DNA of 64,000 bases from an uncultured Spirochaetaceae bacterium (GCA_944392975.1 CALXYN010000004.1:1-64000), one strand, 5' to 3'. Numbered from the stretch's first letter, positions 8,480 to 17,975 are shown. Notes: generated by a model from the letters alone, not told the origin. Made by a program: numbers and translations.

Positions 8480-11306
8480 GCTTTTTTCCGCAGCGGACCT
8501 TGATCCTGAAGTCATTGCCAGAGAAAGAGAGATGAAAACCATAAAGACAGTAGTGAAGGAAGAGAAACCTGTGCCTGCTGTCTCGTTTGATAAGAGGCTT
8601 TATATTATTGATGGTTATTCAGTTATCTATCGTAATTATTTTGCTCATCTGTCAAATCCTCTTACAGATAAAAACGGAGCGAATATAAGCGCATATTTTG
8701 GTTTCTTTTCTACGCTTTTCTCACTCATGTCCGGATATAAGATGGATTATCTTGCAGTCGTTATGGATGAGAAAGCTCCAACATTCCGAAAGGAAATGTA
8801 TCCGGAATATAAAGCTAACCGGGATAAGGCTCCAGAGGATCTCCATGCACAGGTTCCGATGATAAAAACAACACTTGAAAAGATGAATATCCCGTGTCTT
8901 TCCAATCCGGGATTTGAAGCCGACGATATCATTGCAACTCTTGCAGACAAAGCCTCTGCAGCTGGAATAGAAACTGTGATGGTTACTGGTGACAAGGATC
9001 TTCTGCAACTTGTTTCTGATCATGTTTTCGCCCTCCGTCCACCAAGGAAAGGTGAATCTCAATACCGGTTCTTCCGCACAGATGAAGTGCGGGAGGAATT
9101 CGGTATAGGACCGGAACAGATTGTTGATTATCTGTCAATCATCGGAGATAAGGCAGATAATGTTCCCGGCATAAAAGGTCTTGGGGAGAAGGGGGCTATC
9201 AAGCTGCTTTCCGAGTATGTGACACTTGAAGGAATTTACCGCCATGTGGATATGTTGCAGAAAGGTGTAAGAAAGAAACTTGAAGAGGGCAGGGCGGATG
9301 CAGAGCTTTCAAAGGCGCTCATCATTCTTCGTAAGGATGCCCTTCCTGATGATTTTAATATTTCTTCCCTTTCAGTTGCAGGCATTGAGCTCTCTGCTGC
9401 TGCAGCTGATTTTGAAGAAAAGAACTGCCGTTCACTTCTGAGAAGAATTGGAAGCAAGGTTCAGAACGCGGAAGTAGCAGATGTTAAGGAAAATGAGAGT
9501 TCGGCGACAAAGGAAGAGCGCGGTATTTATAGTGCAATTACAGACCTTGATGAAGTCAGAAAGCACTTTGACAAAGCTGTGATGAGTCATGATGGCCTGA
9601 TTGCCATCGATACTGAAACTACAGGTCTTGAAGAGGATTCTGCTATTGTCGGTTTCTCCTTTTCCTATGAAAAGGGCCGTGCATATTATGTTCCGCTTGT
9701 TGCTGGCGGTAGGGAATACAATTCTGCTGAAAACGTGAAAGTTCTCTTTGATGACTACCTTGCGAGCGGCAAGCTGAAGGTAATCAATCAGAATGTGAAA
9801 TATGATCTGAAGGCAATCTGGCGACTTGGATCAGATATAAAGAACATCGCATTTGATACAATGATCGCAGCGTGGCTCATTGATTCAAATGCCAACATAT
9901 ATAATCTCGATGATCTTTCTTCCCGTTATCTGGGGTTGACGACTGTACATTATGAGGATGTCGTTGCAAAAGATGAGATTTTCTCAGATATTCCATTGGA
10001 AAAGGCTGTTCCTTATGGTGCAGAGGATAGTGATATGGCTTTCAGACTCTATCTTGTATTTTCCGAGGAACTGAAAAGAAAGAATCTCGATATAGTATTT
10101 AACCAGTTCGAGCTGCCATTAATCAGGATACTTGCAAAGATGGAGAACCATGGTATTCATCTTTCAAATGAGCGCATCAACGCGTTGAAAGAGGATATAG
10201 ATGGCAAGGTTTCTTCCCTTGTTTCCAGCATTTTCGCAGAAGCTGGCCATGAGTTCAATCTTAACAGTACGATGCAGCTTTCAAAAGTACTTTTCGAAGA
10301 GCTTGGAATGAAAGCCGGGAAGAAAACCCAGAAAGGTTATTCCACGGACACTGCGACACTTGAAGGTTTGAGAAGTGAAGGCGGAAAGATTATTTCAGAC
10401 ATCCTGGATTACAGACAGCTTTCAAAACTGAAGAGCACATATATAGATGTCCTGCCTGCACTTGCTGATAAGAACGGACGTATTCATACATCATTCTTGC
10501 AAACGGGAACTGCAACAGGCCGTCTTTCTTCTCGCAATCCTAATTTGCAGAACATCCCGGTAAGGACGGATGAAGGCCGGTTGATAAGAAGTGCATTTAC
10601 TCCTGATGAGGGAACTGTGTTCCTCTCAGCTGATTACTCCCAGATTGAACTTGTGGTGCTGGCAGATGTCTCCCAGGATCCGGGGCTGATGGAAGCCTTC
10701 AATACAGGTACCGATGTCCATAGATATACTGCCTCAATGATTTTCTCTCGTCCTGTTGATGAGATTACAGACCATGAGCGACGGATTGCGAAGACTATTA
10801 ACTTTGGAATCATGTATGGAATGTCTGCTTTCCGTCTTTCCAATGAGCTTGGAATTTCCAGAAGGGAGGCTACAGAGTTCATAGACCGCTACTTTGCCCG
10901 TTATGCCGGTGTAAAGAGTTTTGTTGAGAGGATGGAGGAAGAGGCGAGAAAGAATGGTTTTGTCAGAACACGCTTCGGTCATATCAGAGAAGTCCTTGGT
11001 ATTAACAGTTCCAATAAGGTTGAAAGGGCAGGGGCGGAGAGAGTTGCTGTAAATACAGTCATCCAGGGAACGGCAGCAGAGATAATGAAAATTGCAATGA
11101 TTGCCATCGATAAAGCACTGGAAGATGGAAATTTTGCAACGAAGACTCTTTTGCAGGTTCATGATGAGCTTATATTCGAGGTTCCTGAGGCTGAGAAAGA
11201 GAGAGTGGCCATGCTTGTCCGTGATAAAATGGAAAACGCTGTAAAGCTTTCGGTTCCGCTCCGTGCTTCACTTGAGTTCGGAGCGTCATGGGGAGATATG
11301 CACTGA
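8469..11306 (+). CDS. polA: DNA polymerase I
   Basis: About 945 residues with all three domains. The 5'-nuclease lies at about 44-330 (LYIIDGYSVIYR, GFEADDIIATL, GDKADNVPG). The proofreading exonuclease is at about 380-540 with intact acidic residues (AIDTETTG, VKYDLK, GAEDSDMA). The polymerase has motif A DYSQIELV near 721, motif B KTINFGIMYG near 775 and motif C VHDEL near 898. GGAGGT five bases upstream supports the ATG at 8469 rather than 8466. Both lie inside the end of the previous gene. About 43 extra residues, rich in acidic residues and lysine, precede the normal N-terminus of the family. It acts in Okazaki-fragment maturation and repair. Confidence 0.96.
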   Translation: MIDELFSAADLDPEVIAREREMKTIKTVVKEEKPVPAVSFDKRLYIIDGYSVIYRNYFAHLSNPLTDKNGANISAYFGFFSTLFSLMSGYKMDYLAVVMDEKAPTFRKEMYPEYKANRDKAPEDLHAQVPMIKTTLEKMNIPCLSNPGFEADDIIATLADKASAAGIETVMVTGDKDLLQLVSDHVFALRPPRKGESQYRFFRTDEVREEFGIGPEQIVDYLSIIGDKADNVPGIKGLGEKGAIKLLSEYVTLEGIYRHVDMLQKGVRKKLEEGRADAELSKALIILRKDALPDDFNISSLSVAGIELSAAAADFEEKNCRSLLRRIGSKVQNAEVADVKENESSATKEERGIYSAITDLDEVRKHFDKAVMSHDGLIAIDTETTGLEEDSAIVGFSFSYEKGRAYYVPLVAGGREYNSAENVKVLFDDYLASGKLKVINQNVKYDLKAIWRLGSDIKNIAFDTMIAAWLIDSNANIYNLDDLSSRYLGLTTVHYEDVVAKDEIFSDIPLEKAVPYGAEDSDMAFRLYLVFSEELKRKNLDIVFNQFELPLIRILAKMENHGIHLSNERINALKEDIDGKVSSLVSSIFAEAGHEFNLNSTMQLSKVLFEELGMKAGKKTQKGYSTDTATLEGLRSEGGKIISDILDYRQLSKLKSTYIDVLPALADKNGRIHTSFLQTGTATGRLSSRNPNLQNIPVRTDEGRLIRSAFTPDEGTVFLSADYSQIELVVLADVSQDPGLMEAFNTGTDVHRYTASMIFSRPVDEITDHERRIAKTINFGIMYGMSAFRLSNELGISRREATEFIDRYFARYAGVKSFVERMEEEARKNGFVRTRFGHIREVLGINSSNKVERAGAERVAVNTVIQGTAAEIMKIAMIAIDKALEDGNFATKTLLQVHDELIFEVPEAEKERVAMLVRDKMENAVKLSVPLRASLEFGASWGDMH

Positions 11307-11887
11307 TGATTATCGGGCTTACAGGTAAAAGCTGTGCAGGTAAGGATACTGTTGCAGCTCTTCTTCCTGAAGATAGATTCTCTGTTATTGATGTAGATGG
11401 TCTTGGGCATGAGGCTCTTGAGGCAAATCATGAAAAGCTCAGGAAAGCTTTCGGTTCTTCTATTTTCCGTGATGATGGGACTGTGGACAGAAAAGTACTT
11501 GGTCCTATTGTCTTCGCAGATGCAGAGAAGCTTGAAACGCTCAATTCGATAACCCATCCCTGGATGAAAGAAGAGACCCTCAGAAAAGCAAAGGAAGTAG
11601 AGGGAAATGGAAAGATTGCCGTGATAAATGCAGCTCTTCTGGAATCGATGGGCTTTGTTGAATACTGCGATATGATTATCCTGGTGATAGCTCCATACGG
11701 CATAAGGGAGGAGAGGGCCTTGACGCGTGATGGAATGACAAAAGAGAAGTTCCATGACAGAGCAATGGCTCAAAAGGATATAGGGCTTTCCCTTCTCGAA
11801 TCCGGACGGAATGTAATTACTATTGTCAATGATTCTGATGAAGCGACAATTTCTCGACAAGTATCATTTCTATGTGCTAAAATTTGA
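11306..11887 (+). CDS. coaE: Dephospho-CoA kinase
   Basis: A P-loop kinase performing the last step of coenzyme A synthesis, phosphorylation of the 3'-OH of dephospho-CoA. The Walker A GLTGKSCAGKDT sits at the N-terminus. A DVDGLGHEAL segment corresponds to the family's IDaD.iaR motif, and THPWMKEE plus NAALLES match the central part of the family. The ATG at 11306 overlaps the polA stop by one base (TGATG) and is preceded by GGGGAGA, so it is preferred over the in-frame ATG at 11288. About 193 residues is normal. Confidence 0.9.
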   Translation: MIIGLTGKSCAGKDTVAALLPEDRFSVIDVDGLGHEALEANHEKLRKAFGSSIFRDDGTVDRKVLGPIVFADAEKLETLNSITHPWMKEETLRKAKEVEGNGKIAVINAALLESMGFVEYCDMIILVIAPYGIREERALTRDGMTKEKFHDRAMAQKDIGLSLLESGRNVITIVNDSDEATISRQVSFLCAKI

Positions 11888-11902
11888 TAGAAGAGGCTTT
11901 TT

Positions 11903-13873
11903 ATGGGAAAAAAGACAAGAATCGTCTTGCTGTCGATAACAGTAGCTATAGCGGTGTTCACTTTCATTGTGATGTGGACTGTAAGACCGGATTCTCAGAG
12001 TTCTGTGCTTGATGCAGCGAGAGAAAGGCAGACAGAGCCCCTTCTTCAAGTGTCGGAACCTCTTGAGACAGATGTTCAGACTCTGAGTTCAGAAGAGGAG
12101 ATGGCAAAAAAAGTCGCAGAAATCCTTGCATCTGATGATGAGTTCATTTCTGAACTCTCCACTTCGATTGCTGGTCGTATTTCTCTTGATGATTACATTC
12201 CTGAGATTACAGAGACTGTATATAACAGAATCTCCGAAAACTATGATGCAATAGCACAGGAAATTGCCTCTATGGTTGAAGCCTCTTTCGAGGATGATGT
12301 CATAGCTCTTTATAATAAATATAAGGAAGATGTCACTTCTGATATCGTGCTTGCTATTCTTGATGAGTATGACAACCTTTCTTTGGAAGAGAAGAGCAGT
12401 GTACTTGAACTTGAGGCTCAGCTGAGAGCGCTTTATGCAAGTTATCGTGATGAAATTGTTGCGGATCTTGCAATTGAATCACCAGAGTCACTTTCTGCGG
12501 ACGAGCTCGAGGCAATGATTCTTGTTTTCTATGAGAGCAGAAGAGATGCAATTGCTCAGGAGATTGCCTCTATAATAAATGCCTCTTTTGAAGATGATGT
12601 TATAGCTCTTTATAATAAATACAAGGATGATGTTACTTTTGATATCATACTTGCTATTCTCGAGGAATATGACAATCTTTCCGTAGAAGAAAAGAGCAAC
12701 GTGCTTGAACTTGAAGAGCAGCTGAGAGCACTTTACGCAAAGTATCGTGACGCGATTATCGCGGATCTTGCAATTGAATTGCCAGAATCCCTTTCAGAAG
12801 AAGAGCTCGAGGCAATGATTCTTGCTTTCTACGATAGTCGTAGAGATGAGATTATCTCTGAGGTAAGTTCGTCAATTGCTACAGAGCCTGAGCCTGTTGT
12901 GGCGCCAGAACCTGTAGTAGAAGAACCTCAGCCTGTTGAGGAACCAGAACCAGTTGTTGAAGAACCAATCGTAAGAACATATTCGTATGCCGGTTATACG
13001 CTCACAGCAACTGTTGATGAAGGAAAGACCATTCTTGAGTATCCTCGCATTGTTACAAATGCTGATGTGAACACATTCTTTGCACTTGAGAATGAAAAGT
13101 ATGGTTTTGATGCTCTTGGTGTTGTTTATTCATTCGCGGGTGCAGGAAAGGTTGAGCTGACATATCCAGAGGCATATGCAAAAGAAGATGTTGCTGCTGA
13201 ACTTGATAAGCTTGTTGATGATCTTATTGCTTATCTTACAACGCCTGTTCCTGAACCTGTTACAGAGCCAGAGCCTGTGGAGGAGCCGACACCAGTGAAA
13301 GAGCCTGAGCCTGTTGAGGAACCAGAGCCAGTTGTTGAAGAACCAATCGTAAGAACATATTCGTATGCCGGTTATACGCTCACAGCAACTGTAGATGAAG
13401 GAAAGACTGTCCTTGAGTATCCTCGCATTGTTACAAATGCTGATGTGAATACATTCTTTGCCCTTGAGAATGAAAAGTATGGTTTAGATGCTCTTGGTGT
13501 TGATTATTCATTCGTTGGTGCAGGAAAGGTTGAGCTGACATATCCAGAGGCATATGCAAAAGAAGATGTTGCTGCTGAACTTGATAAGCTTGTTGATGAT
13601 CTTATTGCTTATCTTACAACGCCTGTTCCTGAACCTGTTACAGAGCCAGAGCCTGTGGAGGAGCCGACACCAGTGAAAGAGCCTGAGCCTGTTGAGGAAC
13701 CAGAGCCAGTTGTTGAAGAACCAGTAAGACCTGCAAGAAGAGCTATTGTGGCTCCATCCTTTGCAAATGGTGGTATCATCGATCCGAATGCTTCCGCAGA
13801 GGAATATGAAGCTGCAAGAACAGAACTCAGAAGGGCGGAAATAGATAAAGTCCTTGATTTCATTGCGGAATAA
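11903..13873 (+). CDS. Membrane-anchored tandem-repeat protein with EP-rich linkers
   Basis: A 656-residue protein with one N-terminal transmembrane anchor (about residues 7-25) and a long soluble, highly acidic part that probably lies in the periplasm. It has two kinds of tandem unit. The first is a 100-residue helical unit present twice (about 115-314, starting DAIAQEIAS and containing DDVIALYNKYK). The second is a 126-residue unit present twice (about 351-602), consisting of a folded core (RTYSYAGYTLTATVDEG to DDLIAYLTTPV) and a Glu-Pro-Val linker. The C-terminus is basic and helical. I recognise no family. The EP-rich linkers suggest a rigid spacer spanning the periplasm. Confidence 0.75.
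   Translation: MGKKTRIVLLSITVAIAVFTFIVMWTVRPDSQSSVLDAARERQTEPLLQVSEPLETDVQTLSSEEEMAKKVAEILASDDEFISELSTSIAGRISLDDYIPEITETVYNRISENYDAIAQEIASMVEASFEDDVIALYNKYKEDVTSDIVLAILDEYDNLSLEEKSSVLELEAQLRALYASYRDEIVADLAIESPESLSADELEAMILVFYESRRDAIAQEIASIINASFEDDVIALYNKYKDDVTFDIILAILEEYDNLSVEEKSNVLELEEQLRALYAKYRDAIIADLAIELPESLSEEELEAMILAFYDSRRDEIISEVSSSIATEPEPVVAPEPVVEEPQPVEEPEPVVEEPIVRTYSYAGYTLTATVDEGKTILEYPRIVTNADVNTFFALENEKYGFDALGVVYSFAGAGKVELTYPEAYAKEDVAAELDKLVDDLIAYLTTPVPEPVTEPEPVEEPTPVKEPEPVEEPEPVVEEPIVRTYSYAGYTLTATVDEGKTVLEYPRIVTNADVNTFFALENEKYGLDALGVDYSFVGAGKVELTYPEAYAKEDVAAELDKLVDDLIAYLTTPVPEPVTEPEPVEEPTPVKEPEPVEEPEPVVEEPVRPARRAIVAPSFANGGIIDPNASAEEYEAARTELRRAEIDKVLDFIAE
12245..12844 (+). repeat. Two 300-bp in-frame tandem repeats
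   Basis: Units 12245-12544 and 12545-12844 encode near-identical 100-residue segments, and a few codons of a third copy follow (DEIISE). DNA identity is high but many third-codon positions differ, so the duplication is older than the 378-bp one downstream. Confidence 0.85.
12953..13726 (+). repeat. Two 378-bp in-frame tandem repeats plus a partial third
   Basis: The string gttgttgaagaacca occurs at 12953, 13331 and 13709, exactly 378 bases apart. The first two complete units are nearly identical at DNA level and the third stops after about 18 bases. The near identity points to recent duplication or gene conversion, and copy number may vary between strains. Confidence 0.9.
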
Positions 13874-13893
13874 GTGGCTGTAATAGTCCAAAG

Positions 13894-13937
13894 AACCCCT
13901 TCGGTTGAATTGAAGTCAGCTGGAGGGGTTGTTTATT
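13894..13937 (+). terminator. Possible weak terminator
   Basis: AACCCCT (13894-13900) pairs with AGGGGTT (13924-13930) across a long 23-base loop. GTTTATT follows. It is placed correctly after the tandem-repeat gene, but the loop is long and the T tract poor. Confidence 0.4.
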
Positions 13938-13939
13938 AA

Positions 13940-14841
13940 GAACATCAGGAAGAGCTTGTTGCAGACCTTGTCATTGCGAATTCCCGGACAAACACAGAAG
14001 AGTCCATGGCTTCTATGCCAGAGAGAATCGGGAAGGTTTTCAGAGAGCTTGCAAGAGCAATTCAGAATGTAATAGAAAGGTCTCAGGAAAGATACAGCTT
14101 CCGCAGAATGTTCGCGATGCTTTTTAATGATATGTTCACATGTCGGAATATTCAGATGAGAATATCAGATATCAATCAGTAAATGATAGTGATATCGTCC
14201 AAGCTTCAACATTAAAAGAGGCTTCTGCAGTATTACTGAGAACACAAGGACAGGAAATAGAGAATCGTTATGATGGCACTATTGCCCGATATGGTTCAAA
14301 TGGCAGAAATAAACTTGTATCTGATGCTGCCCGAGAAAAATCGCTACGGAATTGATTCTCTTCACAAGAACATTTCACAGCTGTTGCGAATGTTCCGCTG
14401 TTATTTAGAAATTTAAAATTGATTTTTGAAAAGCCAGATAGAGGAAATCATCCAGATGTAGCTATAAGATATTATGGTGTCCCGGTTGAGTTTGTAGATA
14501 CAGAAAATGAAGGTATAGCTCAGATACTTGTAAAAGTTAATACCAGAAACCCGAATACAATATATTCATTAGAATTGGTCGGGCTTGCAAAAAAAGAATC
14601 CGGGCCCATTGATGGAGACAGCATTTATGCTGAACCCCGGCATCCGGATTATTCGGTAGATTCCTTGCAGAATCTTCCTTCAATAAGATTATCCTCTGGT
14701 AATTCAAAAGTCAATGAAACGGTAACAAGATATCAATCGTCAAATAGCATGGATCTGACAGAGGACAATGTAATCTCGTGGGGAATGAAGAAATTCAGAA
14801 CCATTTCGAGACAGAGAATGGCTCACGATTCAATAAAGTGA
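13940..14841 (+). pseudogene. Remnant of a phage/ICE-type polyvalent protein (MuF/LPD-like C-terminus)
   Basis: Two coding-looking frames join here. Frame 2 is open from 13940 to 14182 with no good start codon (RIGKVFRELARAIQNVIERS). Frame 1 runs from 14140 to 14841 but contains one TGA at 14353-14355. Reading through that TGA gives KSLRN-stop-FSSQEHFTAVANV, where related proteins have NG. The text DENIRYQS and the later VPVEFVD ... TIYSLELVGLAKK resemble the tail of large polyvalent proteins (LPD-type domains) of phages and conjugative elements. A frameshift near 14140-14180 and the stop make it a decayed fragment. Family assignment is by memory of motif patterns only. Confidence 0.6.
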
Positions 14842-14944
14842 ACTCGCAGGTTGCCAATATCCTTGCAGGAATGCTGATAGAGGCGCGGAAGTAGCCTTTG
14901 ATGAACTGAAAGCTCCATCTTAATGTGTTAGCTAAGAGGGTGTT

Positions 14945-15979
14945 TCACTCAGGATAATATCTCATCTCACCATCTGGAGTTTCGAATATATAGCGCTCTT
15001 TGCCATTATCGTTGACAGATCCTTTGTAATACGTATGGGTGAGTATTACCTTTCCTCCTCCCTGTGGAAGATCTGCAGTGTATTGCGGCATCCCAAGTCC
15101 AGAGAGTTCCTTCCTTATATTCTTCTCTATTTCAAGTCCCCGTTCGATACTTACTCTTAAATGTGCTGTCCCTCGTACCGGATCCCCCTGAAACAGATAG
15201 TAAGGTTTGATTCTTGCCATTAGCAGATTGTCTGAAAGTTCTATCAGTGTCTTTTCATCATCATTGACACCTTTCAGAAGCACGCTCTGGTTGTATGCAG
15301 GAATTCCGGAATCTATGAAAAGCGAAACTGCATGCACTGCTTTTTCTGTAAGTTCCGCGGGGTGGTTGAACTGAGTCATCAGGAAAAACGGAGCTCCATA
15401 CATATGTTTTTTTATTATTCTGATGAGATTCTCTGTAATTCTCTCCGGATATACAGCAACAGATCGTGTACAGAGTCGGAAAATGACATTTGGACAGCTT
15501 GTTTTGAAAATGGAGAGCATGGAATCTATTTTCTCATCAGAGAGTGTAAAGATATCTCCACCGGTCAATAATACCTCGCGGATCTCGTTATGTTCTTTTA
15601 TGTATTTTGCAGCTTCTTTTATTTCCTTTTCATTTGCGGGGCCGGAAAGATGTCCGGTGAAGCGCCTTCGGAAGCAATGCCTGCAATAAGCAAAGCATCT
15701 GTCAGTTGTGAAGAAAGCCGCACGGTTTCTGTATCTGTGAACAAGGCGTTCAGTTCCCTGGTGTTCTTTTTCTTCCTGAGGATCAAGAGAACCGATTGTA
15801 TCTTCATTCTCCTTCTGGGATGGAACGAATTGTTTTCTTATGGCTTCTATTGGTAACAAAGAAACCATATCATCTGAGATAAGCAGCGGAAGTGTAGATT
15901 CCCCACTGCTGTCCCACGCTTTTTCATCCTCCCTGAGCTCAATTAAGGAGGCCAATTCATCCATTTCTGTAATTGCCAT
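14945..15979 (-). CDS. epmB: EF-P beta-lysine modification radical SAM aminomutase EpmB
   Basis: A 344-residue KamA/YjeK-family radical SAM protein. The [4Fe-4S] cluster motif CFAYCRHC is at residues 95-102. A GGD motif (LLTGGDIFTL) and KGVNDDEKTLIELSDNL, the family's PLP-lysine region, follow. The short length and the presence of efp and epmA nearby on the same strand identify it as EpmB, which converts (S)-alpha-lysine to (R)-beta-lysine for transfer to EF-P. It is separated from efp by an MFS gene on the opposite strand. It has no Shine-Dalgarno; TTGCCT-N17-TATAAA ends six bases before the ATG. Confidence 0.9.
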   Translation of the reverse strand: MAITEMDELASLIELREDEKAWDSSGESTLPLLISDDMVSLLPIEAIRKQFVPSQKENEDTIGSLDPQEEKEHQGTERLVHRYRNRAAFFTTDRCFAYCRHCFRRRFTGHLSGPANEKEIKEAAKYIKEHNEIREVLLTGGDIFTLSDEKIDSMLSIFKTSCPNVIFRLCTRSVAVYPERITENLIRIIKKHMYGAPFFLMTQFNHPAELTEKAVHAVSLFIDSGIPAYNQSVLLKGVNDDEKTLIELSDNLLMARIKPYYLFQGDPVRGTAHLRVSIERGLEIEKNIRKELSGLGMPQYTADLPQGGGKVILTHTYYKGSVNDNGKERYIFETPDGEMRYYPE

Positions 15980-15985
15980 GCGGTT

Positions 15986-16014
15986 TTTATAGCATTCAAA
16001 GACGTCTCAGGCAA
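15986..16014 (-). promoter_or_regulatory. Candidate leaderless promoter of epmB
   Basis: On the minus strand, TTGCCT (16009-16014), a 17-base spacer and TATAAA (15986-15991) are followed by AACCGC and then the ATG at 15979. It is the best match to consensus among the leaderless candidates in the window. Confidence 0.6.
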
Positions 16015-16059
16015 TAGAGAATACTGTCTAGATGCGCTAAGGTATAAACAGGAGGAGTT

Positions 16060-17352
16060 ATGGCTGAAAAGAAAAGCCTCTCAGGTTATTGGAGAACGAC
16101 ATTTCTCATCGGACTTGGTTTTTTTACCATGGGACTGATGGATCCGCTGTATGATAATTACATCCCTATGTTCTTGGGAAATTATATTGAGTCTTCATCA
16201 CTCGTTGGTACTGTGATGACTCTGGATAATATTCTGGCAATTTTTCTCATACCGATATTTTCTGCTTTGTCGGACAGAACGCATACTCGTATTGGGCGGC
16301 GTATGCCTTATATCATCACATGTCTTCCCTTGGCTGCTATATTTTTTGCACTTGTTCCATTTTCTGCACTCGAATCATTTCTGTTCCTGTTTGTTACGAT
16401 ATTCCTTCTCAATATCTTCAAACAGGCGGTCCGTGGTCCAGTTGTTGCCCTGATGCCGGATATGGTCCCCGCGGATTTAAGAAGTGAGGCGAATGGCGTA
16501 ATCAATACAATGGGAGGACTGGCTACAATTCTGGGAACGATACTTCTTGCAAGACTGATGGATGTGCGTGTGAATGTTCCAGGATTCGGCGTTGTCGATA
16601 AAGTTCTTGCATTCCCAGTGGCTTCCATTTTCGTACTGCTTGCGGTTCTGCTGCTTTTCATCTTCGTGAAGGAGAACAAAAGTACGGTATCGACGGAAGA
16701 AGAGAGAAAGGAAAAGACAAAAGAACCGATATTAAAAAGTCTTAAAGGCATTTTCTCAGAGAAGGAGAAGAGTGCTCTTTTCATACTTCTTTCCCTTCTT
16801 TGCTGGTTCATTGCTTACCAGGGGATATTACCATTTGTTGGTGTTTACACGATGGAAGAACTAGGTACAAGTGCTGGAACCGCAGCTCTTTCATCAGGAA
16901 TGGTTGGAGTTGCATATGCGGCTTTTGCAGTTCCTTCTGGAAAGTTCGCACATAAATTCGGAAGAAAAAAGACTATTAGAGGGGCTCTTCTGGCAATTGT
17001 GGTCATCCTTCTGCTCGTTTTCCTTCATGGAACCCTTACGCTTGGGATGAATCCCACATTCAGGCTTATATCATTCTGGATACTGTTGTTCCTCTTTGGT
17101 ATTTTCTGGGTTACGGTTGTTACAAACTCATTTCCAATGCTCTGGCAGATGGCAGATTACCAAACGATTGGAATATATACTGGTGCCTATTATTTCTTCT
17201 CGCAGCTGGCCTCTATTATTGCGCCACCACTTGCAGGAGGAACAATTGACCTCTTTGGGTATCCAGCACTCTTCATCTTTGGTCTTATCTTCATGCTTGT
17301 GGCGTTGCTTCTTATGAGGAACGTGCACCGTGGAGAACCTGTTGATGACTGA
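16060..17352 (+). CDS. MFS transporter (GPH/SLC45-like)
   Basis: A 430-residue transporter with about 12 hydrophobic segments. The loop 2-3 motif SDRTHTRIGRRMPYI resembles the glycoside/sugar cation symporter and sucrose-carrier branches. QMADYQTIGIYTGAYYFFSQ in the second half is also typical of that branch. The central loop is charged (ENKSTVSTEEERKEKTKE). GGAGGAG precedes the ATG at good spacing. It lies alone between epmB and efp on the other strand. The likely substrate is a sugar or glycoside, but this is not shown by the sequence. Confidence 0.85.
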   Translation: MAEKKSLSGYWRTTFLIGLGFFTMGLMDPLYDNYIPMFLGNYIESSSLVGTVMTLDNILAIFLIPIFSALSDRTHTRIGRRMPYIITCLPLAAIFFALVPFSALESFLFLFVTIFLLNIFKQAVRGPVVALMPDMVPADLRSEANGVINTMGGLATILGTILLARLMDVRVNVPGFGVVDKVLAFPVASIFVLLAVLLLFIFVKENKSTVSTEEERKEKTKEPILKSLKGIFSEKEKSALFILLSLLCWFIAYQGILPFVGVYTMEELGTSAGTAALSSGMVGVAYAAFAVPSGKFAHKFGRKKTIRGALLAIVVILLLVFLHGTLTLGMNPTFRLISFWILLFLFGIFWVTVVTNSFPMLWQMADYQTIGIYTGAYYFFSQLASIIAPPLAGGTIDLFGYPALFIFGLIFMLVALLLMRNVHRGEPVDD

Positions 17353-17357
17353 TGGAA

Positions 17358-17392
17358 AAAGGGCTGTTTCCGTTTTGGGATAACAGCCCTTT
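17358..17392. terminator. Bidirectional intrinsic terminator
   Basis: AAAGGGCTGTT (17358-17368) pairs with AACAGCCCTTT (17382-17392) around a 13-base loop. A run of A lies on the left and T-rich sequence on the right. It separates the convergent MFS and efp genes. Confidence 0.85.
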
Positions 17393-17411
17393 GTTTCTCT
17401 TTGAGACCTGA

Positions 17412-17975
17412 TTAGCTATTTACTCTTTCGAGATATTCCTTAGTCTCTGTGTTTACTCTGATCTTCTCTCCCTGCTTGATGAAGATAGGAACGCGGACGC
17501 GGAGACCTGTCTCTGTTGTTACATACTTTGTAGCTCCCTGGACAGTATCGCCCTTGACGGCTTCTTCAGCTTCAGCAACTGTGAATACAATCTTTGAAGG
17601 GATTGTGATATCAAGGACCTGATCTTCCCAGAATGTTGCTCTGTATGTTTCGCCTTCTTTCATGAAGTACTCGTAGTCAGGGAAGGACTTCATAGGCACA
17701 TCAATCTGATCGAATGTTTCAGTATTCTGGAAATAGAAATTCTCTCCGTCGTTGTACAGGTACTGGAGATCCCTGTCTTCTACAGTGATGTCCTCGGCGT
17801 TATCCTGGCTCTTCATTGTCTCTGAGAGCACCTGACCTGTTGAAGGGCTCTTGAGCTTAAGACGAACGAATGCTGATCCCTTTCCCGGGTTTACGAACTC
17901 GCGTTCGATGCAGACGAACGGCTGTCCCTTGATAAGGAGAGCAGTTCCCTTGTCAATCTGACCTGCTTTAATCAT
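17412..17975 (-). CDS. efp: Translation elongation factor P
   Basis: A 187-residue EF-P with KOW/OB-fold architecture that relieves ribosome stalling at polyproline. The modified loop reads NPGKGSAF with the acceptor lysine at residue 32, equivalent to Lys34 in E. coli. The C-terminal EF-P signature region (GLRVRVPIFIKQGEKIRV) is complete. A GAGGT ribosome-binding site precedes the ATG. epmA lies 37 bases upstream on the same strand and epmB downstream across the MFS gene, so the factor is expected to carry beta-lysylation. Confidence 0.97.
   Translation of the reverse strand: MIKAGQIDKGTALLIKGQPFVCIEREFVNPGKGSAFVRLKLKSPSTGQVLSETMKSQDNAEDITVEDRDLQYLYNDGENFYFQNTETFDQIDVPMKSFPDYEYFMKEGETYRATFWEDQVLDITIPSKIVFTVAEAEEAVKGDTVQGATKYVTTETGLRVRVPIFIKQGEKIRVNTETKEYLERVNS

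Noticed and set aside
14353-14355. TGA read as selenocysteine or genome-wide recoding of TGA to glycine
   Set aside because: Many intact genes in the window end with TGA (for example polA, mnmE, efp-side genes). No SECIS-like hairpin or redox Cys context is visible at the internal TGA codons. The genome-wide explanation is rejected; the coincidence is kept as a finding.
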